A stretch of DNA of 64,000 nt from Bretschneidera sinensis (taxonomy: Eukaryota > Streptophyta > Magnoliopsida > Brassicales > Akaniaceae), in the NCBI GenBank assembly GCA_023935145.1, contig CM043699.1, positions 63,406,138 through 63,470,137 of the forward strand, written 5' to 3'. A program made the translations under genes and the position numbers. Below the pieces are notes generated by a model. It did no database searches. It saw only the letters and a list, made by a program, of their open reading frames with translations, and was not told the origin of the DNA. Positions 55,915 through 64,000 of this stretch are shown in pieces. Within the stretch, counting starts at the first letter, position 1; every line of letters starts with the position of its first letter.

Positions 55915-56437
55915 ACACTAAGATGCTTGAAATTAATGACCACGAAAAATTTGGATTACTCGTAAATACTCGCAAAGTTGTCTTAGAGTCAATATAATGA
56001 GGCCAATCATCAGGACGCATCAAAGTCTAGCCTTTCGCATAAATATATGAAATTCTACCGATCAGTTTAGGATTAACTTTAATTTCAACTTCTTCAACCC
56101 GGGTAGTAAAATGATAATTTTTTTGAGAATTCCTTACCAAGTTGGAGTAAAATGCCTTAACCAAACCAGGATAATATTTTTTTTCTTATAATTTCACTAA
56201 AGATAATTAATCCAATTTCTAAAAATAATTCTCAAGCTCCACATGGTAAAGAGATAATTCAAGAAAATTAGCATATTTACCAAGATGAATGTGTCTATCT
56301 TTGAAAAAAAATTTCATACCTTTGCAAGGCTTACACTGTAGAGAAATACATAGATAAATCATCATTGGCCTTTTTATTCTTTTGCTTAGAAGACCTATCA
56401 TTGAGCCTAATCCACTAGTTTTTGGAGGCATGGCCAA
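55915..56437 (-). pseudogene. Extra-ORF 'putative plant transposon protein' fragment
   Basis: Starts MAMPPKTSGLGSMIGLLSKR (56437) and reads RHIHLGKYANFLELSLYHVE. After a frame change in an A/T run (about 56165-56220) it continues KYYPGLVKAFYSNLVRN, TTRVEEVEIKVNPKLIGRIS and MRPDDWPHYIDSK. The pattern P.LV..FY.N ... V..V.I...P..I..I matches the domain seen in element E. It lies downstream of the Sirevirus-like pol K on the same strand, where Sireviruses can carry an env-like ORF, so it may belong to K. Confidence 0.6.
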
Positions 56438-57118
56438 AATTTTTAGAGAAAGAGAAGAGGATTTTCAGACTTAGAAAGAGAAAGTCCAACAAAATCTTCA
56501 AAAAGTGATAAATTTGACTTGAAATCACAAAAAACTTGTAGAATAGGTGTTGGATTTGGAAGTTTATGAGACTTTGTAGAGGAAGATAGAAGATTTGAAG
56601 AGATTAAAGAGAAATAAAGTGAAAAGAGAAAAATCATGTTTTAGAGAAAGAGCACCAAATCTTCAAAATTTTCAGTTTTGATATTGAAAAAACCGAAAAC
56701 ATGAAGTTTATATGATCGGTTTTGAAGATTGTGAGCTAATTTGGTTAAAACATGGTGCAAATTAAAGGATTTTCATATAGAAGTGAGATGATATGTGTTT
56801 AAGGTTGTTAAAAAGAGAAAAACGTGCAAAACATGAGCTGAAAATGTGATTTTTTGGGCAATGAGGGATTAAATAGGACCTTATAATCGACTGACTATGA
56901 TAGCATGTAGTTGACTACATGTGGGTTTTGTCTAGGGAAAAGTCAAAATTTTAAGTTGTAGTTGACTATAAGGCTTTGTAGTCGACTATAAGAAGCTACT
57001 AGATGAAAAAAATTTAAAAATAATGAAGTTATAGCTGCTACACCTTATTGTAGTCGACTATAGTTGCTCTTTGTCCTAATTTTAACTGAATGGGATGGTT
57101 AAAATCATTTAGAAGTTG
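56438..57118 (-). other. Non-coding sequence between extra ORF and element L, with palindrome array
   Basis: AT-rich sequence upstream of the extra ORF. At 56884, 56906, about 56956, about 56977 and about 57050 it carries GTAGTYGACTA palindromes, for example TTGTAGTCGACTATAAG. No gene is apparent. If element K extends across element L, this is its post-pol spacer. Confidence 0.6.
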
Positions 57119-57123
57119 AAAAC

Positions 57124-57766
57124 TGATGCAGGAGGATCCGAGTAAGATGATGCTGAGTTGTCAGATAGCACGTTGTTGGCACTGAGATACCTTGAGTTGG
57201 TAGATCAGTGCAAAGATGACAGGTGGACTACATAGAACGGTTGGATCGCTCTAAATCTAAGGGTGTGGTTTATATCATTTTGCATGCCACGAGCTCGGAT
57301 CAGGCCTCAGAGACCCTAGTCTGATTGGAAACAGGCCCCCGATCAAAATTCAAGACATTTTCCTGAGTATAGCTGGGTTTTAGCCAAAAAACAACGTTTA
57401 GGCCTTCAATTTTGCAATTTTTAGTTTTTAGGAAACTTTCCATTTGCAATTTCGTTTGTATTCAAGTCAGAATTGACTACCGTTAATTCTGCCTTAATTC
57501 TAACGCTTAATTTTAGTGTTTTCCATAGTTTTTCCCCAAATTCATGTTTTCGGGGATTTTTGCCTTTTTTAGCTTTGACCTGATAAATAAGGAGGCCACG
57601 TATGGAAAAGGGAAGATATGATATTTTGGATTGCATAATTTTGAATTAAACATCAGAGGTGTTTCTCTGTGTTTTTTTTTTTCTTTGAGCGATTCTTTTA
57701 TGTTTTTCCCTGTGAATTATCTGTTGAAACTAGCCTGCAGAATAATTGCTATTCTGTCCGACGTCA
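57124..57766 (+). repeat. Element L 5' LTR
   Basis: 643 bp, colinear with 60937-61576. The TATA region reads TGATAAATAAGG here (57581) against TTATAAATAAGG in the 3' copy, so the promoter of this copy is mutated by one base. Confidence 0.9.
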
Positions 57767-57768
57767 GT

Positions 57769-57780
57769 TGGTATCAGAGC
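57769..57780 (+). promoter_or_regulatory. Element L primer-binding site
   Basis: TGGTATCAGAGC lies two bases past the LTR end (GTCA-GT). tRNA-Met type. Confidence 0.88.
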
Positions 57781-57817
57781 TTCAGCATCTTCCTAGGGTG
57801 AGATTTCATCAGTTTCC

Positions 57818-58940
57818 ATGGATGGCGGTCGTGGTCGTTGTCGTGGTCATGGTCGTCGCGGGCAGGTGCCAAACGAGGAAGCCCCACACCGTGATCGTAA
57901 TGTTTAGGATGCGATGATTGACGATTTACAGAGGCAAGTTGCAGAGTTAACCCAGCGTCTAACGGCGCTGAATTTTAGTGATCGTGAGATGGAAGATCAA
58001 GATTCTGATTCCAGTTTCGAAAATCCGTATCACAATCCTGCTCGATTCTGGGAGCACCGTGGTCAGGAGGATCGTTATAGAGACCTCGGTTTCAGAGTGG
58101 ATCTGGTAGAGTTTTCTGGTACGTTACAGGCCAAAGGATTCGTTGATTGGTTGAATAAAGTAGAGCATATTTTCGAGTATAAAGAAGTCCCAGATCATGT
58201 CAAAGTGAAACTGGTCGCCATCAAACTCAAAGGCAGAGCATCTGCGTGGTAGTAGCAGTTGAGGCACTCACGCTACCGGTAGGGCAAAGCCAAGATCAGT
58301 GATTGGGAGAGGATGAAGAAGAAGATGAAGGGTCACTTCCTTCCTTTCGGCTACACTCAAACCTTGTTTCAACGACTTCATTCGTTGAGGCAAGGCACGA
58401 GATTGGTTGATGATTACATGGAGGAGTTCTATCAATTGATAACCCATAATGATTTATCTGAGATAGAAGAGCAGATGGTGGCACGGTATTTGGGGGGATT
58501 ACAACAGCTCCTGCAGGATGTCCTCAGCCTTCACTCGTTGTGGACCATTTCTGAAGCATACCAGCGTGCACTTGCAGTGGAAAAACAGTAGAACAGGAGG
58601 CCAATGAACAGAAGCGATCAAAGTAGTCAGCCAGTTCGCCCTCAAGAATCCCGTTCTGCCCAGTAGCCACCCCAGGGTAACTCTAAATCAAATATTAGAT
58701 GTTCCAGATGCAGTGAACAGGGACATAAAACGACTTAGTGCAGGAAGCCTGCTAGTCAGAAGGGCAAAAATCTCCTGATTGAGGATGATGTGATAGACGA
58801 AATTGAGGAGATTAGAGAGCCTGTGTATGATGATGATGAAGATGGAGATGTGTTGAATGGAGATAGCCATGAGACTCTGGTCGTTCGTAAGAGTCTACTG
58901 ACCCCTGAGGGCAATACAGGGGACGATTGATTGAGAACCA
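57818..58940 (+). pseudogene. Element L gag with zinc knuckle
   Basis: Starts MDGGRGRCRGHGRRGQVPNE (57818). A stop then precedes DDLQRQVAELTQRLTALNFS, VEFSGTLQAKGFVDWLNKVE and VKLVAIKLKGRASAW, followed by two adjacent stops. It resumes KISDWERMKKKMKGHFLPFG, DDYMEEFYQLITHNDLSEIE and YLGGLQQLLQDV. The knuckle (58700-58742) reads CSRCSEQGHKTT-stop-C, CX2CX4HX4C with a stop inside. About seven stops in all, and few frameshifts. Confidence 0.88.
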
Positions 58941-59450
58941 ATATTTTCCACACGACCTGCACAGTTGCAGATAAAGTCTGCAAGATGACCATTGACAGTG
59001 GTAGTTACAAGAACGTAGTGTCTGAAAAGACTATCCAGAAATTACAGTTGAAGACAGATTGTCATCCCAAGCCGTATAAATTGTCGTGGCTGAATAAAGG
59101 CAGTGAGGTAACAGTAGATAGGTGATGCCTAATGTCTTTTTCGATTGGTAGGAAATATTTTGATAATACTTGGTGTGATGTTGTGTCTATGGATGCTTGT
59201 CATGTATTATTAGGCAGACCTTGGCAGTATGATAGTAGTGTTATTCATGATGGGCGAAAAAATACATATTCCCTTAGCATCAAAGGGAAGAAGATTGTGT
59301 TGGCACCTCGTCGGGAAGGAACCACTCCTATCTCAATAGCAAATAATACTAATCTGCTTTCTAAGTCCAGGTTTTTAGCTGAGATTGAGCGTGGAGACAT
59401 GGTCTATGCTCTGCTGCCTTATGGGAATAGTGCAACAGACATGAATCCAG
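58941..59450 (+). pseudogene. Element L aspartic protease
   Basis: Reads CTVADKVCKMTIDSGSYKNV (active site D-S-G intact) and LKTDCHPKPYKLSWLNKGSE, a stop near 59123, then SFSIGRKYFDNTWCDVVSMD, CHVLLGRPWQYD and HDGRKNTYSLS. This is the chromovirus protease with its LLGRPW signature. It has the only intact D-S-G site in the window; element E has D-L-G. Confidence 0.88.
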
Positions 59451-60405
59451 ATTTACCAGCAGAGGTGCAGCAGCTGGTAGCAGAGTTTTCTGACCTGATG
59501 CCAAAGGATCTTCCTCCTGGGTTGCTGCCTATGAGGGATATTCAGCATCAGATCGACCTTGTTCCGGGGTCCAATTTGCCTAATCGACCAGCGTATCGCC
59601 TTAGTCCCAAGGAATCTAAAGAGTTGCAGTGACAGGTGGTAGTGTTATTGGAGAGGGGCTACGTCCGTGAGAGTATGAGTCCATGCACAGTTCCTGCCTT
59701 GCTGGTGCCAAAGAAAGATAGCTCTTGGCGTATGTGTGTTGATAGCAGAGCAATCAACAGGATTATAGTGAAATACAGGTTTCCAATTCCCCGTCTGGAT
59801 GATATGTTAGACCAGCTGTCATGTTCTAAGGTCTTCTCAAAAATTGACCTTAAAAGCAAATACCACCAGATCAGAATAAGGCCTGGAGATGAGTGGAAGA
59901 CAGTGTTTAAGACGCAGCATGGGTTGTATGGGTGGATGGTCATGCCTTTTGGGCTATCCAATGCACCCAACACATTTATAAGATTTATGCATCAGGTTTT
60001 ACGGCCTTTTATGGAGAAATTTGTTGTAGTTTACTTCGACAACATCCTCATTTATAGCCCGATGTGGGCGTCACATTTTGATCACCTCCGTGCTGCTTTT
60101 GATATGTTGAGGACGGAGCACCTGTTCGTCAATCAGAAGAAGTGTTCTTTCTTCACTACTTCTGTAACTTTTTTGGGTTTTGTTGTGTCTACTGATGGTG
60201 TTCATGCATATTAGTCGAAGATAGATGCGGTCTTGGAGTGGCCCAAATCGAAGACCTTGAACGATGTCAGAAGTTTCCATGGATTGGCATCCTCTTACCG
60301 GTGGTTCATCAGAAATTTCAGCACTCTGATTGCTCCTATCACAGAGTGCCTCAAGGGATGTGATTTCTAGTGGTCCAAGGAGCTAGAAACCAGTTTTCAA
60401 CTGGT
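59451..60405 (+). pseudogene. Element L reverse transcriptase
   Basis: 59132-59632 ends RPAYRLSPKESKELQ-stop. 59636-60214 continues in phase with [73 protein letters not shown] and [13 protein letters not shown]. The catalytic pair is D-N in place of D-D. Downstream pieces ([16 protein letters not shown]) follow after a stop at 60212. Apart from three or four nonsense codons the frame is unshifted. Confidence 0.92.
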
Positions 60406-60815
60406 TAGGCAGAAGATGACAGAGGCACCAGTTTTGGCACTTCCTGACTTTGAAAAAGTGTTTGAGGTAAACTGTGATGCTTCTGGGGTTAGCATTGGTG
60501 GTGTTCTGAGTCAGGAGGGGCACCCAATAGCTTTTTTCAGTAAGAAGCTATCAGGATCAAAGAAAAATTATTCCACCTATGATCTGGAGTTTTATGCCAA
60601 AGTTCAGTCCCTGAAACATTGGCGTGACTACCTAATGCAGAGGGAGTTCATTCTTATCATTGATCATGAGGCCTAGAAGTATATCAATGGCCAACACAAG
60701 CTGAGTAGACGGCATGCCAAGTAGGTGGTGAACTTGCAGGAGTTCATGTTTGCGATGAGGCACCAAGCAAGAAGTCTGAACCATGTCGTAGATGCACTGA
60801 GCTGTCGTACATTAC
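60406..60815 (+). pseudogene. Element L RNase H
   Basis: 60416-60676 reads [40 protein letters not shown] and [20 protein letters not shown]. It then reaches [12 protein letters not shown], INGQHKLSRRHAK-stop and NHVVDALSCRTLLL. The catalytic Asp of CDAS and Glu of DLEF are present. The normal sequence would pass from ADALSR into integrase; here it does not. Confidence 0.9.
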
Positions 60816-61048
60816 TCCTCCCCAGCCATTTGAGGACTTTTGATGTCTTTAATGTGAAACACCTGAGTCCTTGTTTTATGGATTTCGATAAAGCTATTGT
60901 GAACTCAAGGATGAGTTCTTTCCAACCCGAGATGACTGATGCAGGAGGATCCGAGTCAGATGATGCTGAGTTGTCAGATAACACGTTGTTGGCACTGAGA
61001 TACCTTGAGTTGGCATATCGGCGCAAAGATGGCAGGTGGACTACCTAG
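60816..61048 (+). pseudogene. Element L pol C-terminal tail extending into the 3' LTR
   Basis: Immediately after DALSCRTLLLPS the frame reads HLRTFDVFNVKHLSPC, the end of the chromovirus integrase C-terminal domain. It then reads NSRMSSFQPEMTDAGGSESD and DDAELSDNTLLALRYLELAY, closing at TAG 61046-61048. The 3' LTR starts at 60937, so the last 36 codons lie inside the LTR. CRM-type elements are known for pol overlapping the 3' LTR. The join to RNase H keeps the frame open (60725-61048). Confidence 0.75.
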
Positions 61049-61576
61049 AACGGTTGGATCGCTCTAAATCTAAAGGTGCAGTTTACATCGTTTTACGTGT
61101 CACGGGCTTGGATCAGGCCCCAAAGACCCTAATCTGATTGGAAACGGGCCCCCGATCAAAATTCAGGACATTTTTCTGAACATAGCTGGTTTTTAGCCAA
61201 AAACGACGTTTAGGCCTTCAATTTTACAGTTTTCAGTTTTTAGGAAACTTTCCATTTGCAATTTCTTTTATATTCAAGTCAGAATTGACTACTGTTAATT
61301 CTGCCTTAATTCTAACTCTTAATTTTAGTATTTTCCATAGTTTTTCCCCAAATTCATGTTTTCGGGGATTTTTGCCTTTTTTAGCTTTGACCTTATAAAT
61401 AAGGAGGCCATGTACGGAAAAGGGAATATATGATATTTTAGATTGCATAATTTTGAATTGAACATCAGAGGTGGTTCTCTGTGTTTTTTTTTCTTTGGGT
61501 GATTCTCTTGTGTTTTTCCCTGTGAATTATCTATTAAAACTAGCCTGCAAAATAATCGTTATTCTGTCCGGCGTCA
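60937..61576 (+). repeat. Element L 3' LTR
   Basis: 640 bp, matching 57124-57766, with TTATAAATAAGG as TATA box (about 61393). No purine tract precedes it, because the preceding bases are coding (TCCAACCCGAGATGAC). It is followed by aaaac. Confidence 0.9.
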
Positions 61577-61744
61577 AAAACTTAAGAAAGAGAAATAAAT
61601 TTTAATAATTTTGACCAAATTTGCTATAGATTTTTAATGTATCCATAAAGGAGTTATTAATTTTAGTTGAACAAAATAAATTCTTTCCTTCATTGGATTT
61701 TATGCAAAGGATGAATGCAAATAAAATAAATAAAAAATCAATCA

Positions 61745-62280
61745 AGTATAGTTTCTCATTCCTAATTTCATTCTAATCATGCAAAACTTATCTTCATTTA
61801 AAGGTTTTGTAAAAATATCAGCTAATCATATACTTATCTTCAAGTATACTAATGAATTCAAGTTTTGTATCTCCTTTTTTTAGTATGATCTCGAATAAAG
61901 TGATGTCTAATTTCAATATATTTGATCCTAGAATGCTTAACTGGATTCTTAGTTAGATTGATAGCACTAGAGTTGTCACATAAGATAAGAACATTTTCAA
62001 ATCACATACCAAAATCTTAAAGTTGTTGTTTTATCCATAAAATTTGGAACAACAACTACCGGCGACTATATATTCTACTTGGCTGTTGATAATGCAACAA
62101 AGTTTTGTTTCTTTGAAAACTAAGAGGTTAACATACAACCAAGAAATTGGAATATCCCATTAGTACTTTTTCTATCTAACTTACAACCAGCAAATTCAAC
62201 ATCTAAATAACCAATTAAGTTAAAAGAAGATTCTTTAGAATACAACAAACCTAAGTTTTGAGTTCCAAGCAAATATCTTC
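61745..62280 (-). pseudogene. Element K RNase H
   Basis: Minus frames read KNPVKHSRIKYIEIRHHFIR, GDTKLEFISILEDKYMIS and DIFTKPLNEDKFCMIRMKLG, the C-terminal half of copia RNase H. The front half (SDADFAGCKIDRKST-like) is recognisable only in pieces around 62100-62250. Stops and shifts are frequent, and pol ends near 61745. Confidence 0.75.
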
Positions 62281-63390
62281 AAATTCTTTTAACAGCAATT
62301 AGGTGAGATTCTTTAGGATTAGATTTAAATCTAGCACACGTATAAACACTAAACATAATGTCGAGTCCACTTGTGGTTAAATAAAGTAAAACCCCTATCA
62401 TGCTTCTATATTTTTTAATATCTATACTTTTACCTTTTTCATCCTTGTCAATCTTTGTTGAAGTTCTCATGGGAGTTTCAATTCACTTCACATTCTCCAT
62501 CCTAAACCTCTTTATCAAGTCTTTTGTGCACTTGTATTGGTTGATGAAGATCCCTTGCTTTGTTTGTTTGATTTGAAGACCAAGAAATTAATTGAGCTCT
62601 CCTATCATGCTCATCTCAAATTCACCTTATATGAACTTAGCAAACTCTTGACACATAGTTTCATTAGTAGCACCAAATATTATATCATCAACATATATTT
62701 GTACAATGAGTATGTCATGCTCATAAATTTTTAAGAAAAGAATAATGTCCATTCTTCCTCTAGTAAAACTAGTATCAAGTAAAAATTTACTTAATCTTTC
62801 ATAAAATGCTCTAGGAGTTTGTTTCAACCCATAGAGGGCTTTAGAAAGCTTATAGACATGGTTTGGAAAATTAAGATTTTCAAAACCAGGAAGTTGTTCA
62901 ACATAAACCTCTTCTTCTATAAAACCATTTAAAAAACATTTTTCACATCTATTTGAAATAGCTTGAAGCTCTTAAAACATGCAATGCAAGGAGCATGTGA
63001 ATCTTCAAGTCTAGATACGGGACCAAAAGTTTCATTAAAATATATTCCTTCTTCTTTATTATATCCTTTTGCTACAAGTCTAGCCTTGCTTCTAGTTACT
63101 ATACCATTTTCATCCATTTTGTTTCTATAAACCCATTTAGTTCTAATTACCGAATGATCTTTAGGCCTAGGTACTAAAGTCCAAACTTTACTTCTTTCAA
63201 ATTGATTTAATTCTTCTTGCATAGCCATTATCCAATTTTCATCGTGTTTGGCTTCATCAAAAGTCTTAAGCTTAATTTGAGACAAGAAAGCAACATAATT
63301 GCATACATTTCTAATACAAGAATAAGTTCTTACCCCTTGTGAAGGATCACCAATCACTTGATCGATTGGGTGATAATTCACATACCTCTA
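62279..63390 (-). pseudogene. Element K reverse transcriptase
   Basis: 62929-63381 has VIGDPSQGVRTYSCIRN, MAMQEELNQFERSKVWTLVP, TKWVYRNKMDENGIVTRSKA and ARLVAKGYNKEEG. 62627-62827 has APRAFYERL-like KQTPRAFYERLSKFLLD and VQIYVDDIIFGATNE with the YVDD box intact. 62279-62470 has KYRSMIGVLLYLTTSGLDIM. Frame changes lie near 62900 and 62500. The domains are in the order of an otherwise complete RT. Confidence 0.9.
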
Positions 63391-64000
63391 ATTCATAGGA
63401 AGACCATCTTCTTGTTGACTTATTGAAGGTTGATCAAGTCTTGATTCACCTTCTCCTTGAGCCATTTGGGTTTAATTCTTCTTGTGGTCAACAATGGGAT
63501 TGGTGGTCTCCACTCTTGGCATGAAATCTATATCATCATCAAAAGAAACTCTTCTACCACAAAGAGGATTAGTCTCATCAAATGCAACATGAATAAATTC
63601 TTCAACCACTATAGTTCTTTTATTAAAGACTCTATAAGCTTTGCTAGAGGTTGAATAACCTAAGAAAATCCCTTCATCAGTCTTAGAATCAAATTTACCT
63701 AAATTATCTTTATTGTTATTAAAGATGAAGCACTTACAACCAAAAGCATGAAAATAGAAAATATTTGGCTTTTTACCCTTTCATAATTTATATGAAGCTT
63801 TCTTGAGTATAGGCCTAATTAAAACACTATTTAAAACATAAAAAGCATTGTTAACGGCTTCCGTCGAAAATTATTTTGGTAAATTGTTTTCACGAAGAAA
63901 AGTTCTACCAATTTCATCTAAAATTCTATTTTTCCTTTTAACAACACCATTTTGTTTGGGGGTTCTAGGAGTTGAAAATCTGTGATCAATCACATGATCA
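63391..64000 (-). pseudogene. Element K integrase C-terminal half (partial at window edge)
   Basis: Reads RFSTPRTPKQNGVV and RKNRILDEIGRTFLRE, with the catalytic-glutamate segment altered. It goes on to NNAFYVLNSVLIRPILKKAS, FHAFGCKCFIFNNNKDNLGK, GIFLGYSTSSKAYRVFNKRT and VEEFIHVAFDETNP. Typical of copia integrase and its C-terminal extension. The first two acidic residues would lie beyond position 64000. Stops are present. Confidence 0.85.

Larger units (their letters stand above)
57124..61576 (+). mobile_element. Element L: CRM-like chromovirus (gypsy) with integrase deleted
   Basis: LTRs of 643 bp (57124-57766) and 640 bp (60937-61576) begin TGATGCAGGAGGATCC and end GTCA. The target duplication aaaac is perfect (57119-57123, 61577-61581). 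On plus are primer site, gag, knuckle, protease, RT, RNase H and a pol C-terminal tail; the integrase domain is missing. The gag, RT and tail wording and the frame running into the 3' LTR point to the CRM (centromeric) chromovirus lineage. That is a motif-based judgement. Confidence 0.88.
61582..64000 (-). mobile_element. Element K: Sirevirus-like copia pol, continues past the window
   Basis: On minus from the right edge: integrase C-terminal part, linker, RT, RNase H, then non-coding sequence up to element L at 61581. Wording such as YVDDIIFGATNE, ENWIMAMQEELNQFERSKVW and DIFTKPL fits the Sirevirus (SIRE/Maximus) lineage. No LTR of K is identifiable. The extra ORF at 55915-56437 and its spacer may be the continuation of K on the far side of L. 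Confidence 0.82.

Noticed and set aside
4496..57780. tRNA-like matches at the TGGTATCAGAGC and TGGCGCC sites
   Set aside because: These are primer-binding sites complementary to tRNA 3' ends, each beside an LTR; no cloverleaf surrounds them.

Overview
This window looks like flowering-plant nuclear DNA, probably from a eudicot. It is AT-rich, has no bacterial-type gene organisation, and every recognisable coding sequence belongs to a plant retrotransposon (Ty1-copia, Ty3-gypsy or LINE). I found no intact host gene, tRNA, rRNA or CRISPR array. All element reading frames carry stops, frameshifts or deletions. I could not name the species. The setting fits pericentromeric or other repeat-rich heterochromatin.

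I label the elements A to L. Left part: a LINE tail (about 60-309); copia remnant A (417-11019, minus), whose right-hand LTR is split by copia element B (4744-10769, minus); then a poorly coding stretch with a purine-rich tract and a possible Tat-type leader C (ends 14789). Athila-like element D (14790 to about 27898, minus) follows. D has lost most of its pol and carries two plus-strand insertions of a second Athila-like family: truncated element E (16899 to about 22410) and a solo LTR (24251-25573).

Middle part: copia element F (28397-33445, plus, target duplication gaaaa) lacks most of pol and holds a minus-strand solo LTR (30242-31081, duplication cataa). A LINE fragment (34678-35085) and anonymous sequence follow. 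Tekay/Del-like chromovirus G (to 40780, minus) is cut in its gag by H (40781-55367, minus, D family). H contains two related copia elements, I (42156-47821, plus) and J (48243-54525, minus), each with a 5-bp target duplication.

Right part: an Athila/Tat-like LTR remnant (about 55368-55910), a minus-strand fragment of an extra-ORF 'putative plant transposon protein' gene (55915-56437), CRM-like chromovirus L (57124-61576, plus, duplication aaaac) with integrase deleted, and a Sirevirus-like copia pol K (61740-64000, minus, leaving the window).

Elements B, I and J and the solo LTR inside F are one copia clade. They share a tRNA-Met-type primer site, LTR ends TGTTGG/CCAACA (some mutated) and the same LTR layout. 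D, H, E and the solo LTR in D share an Athila-type layout: a primer site spaced the same way from the LTR and a common U5 motif. Boundaries were fixed by aligning repeated ends by eye. Family names rest on motifs I can read, not on searches. I see no new enzymatic or defence system. The signals most worth checking are a GATCGAGCGCAC motif scattered through family E, an amber codon shared by I and J at the gag/protease boundary, a polyprotein tail that runs into the LTR of L, and several phased tandem or palindromic arrays in non-coding parts of elements.
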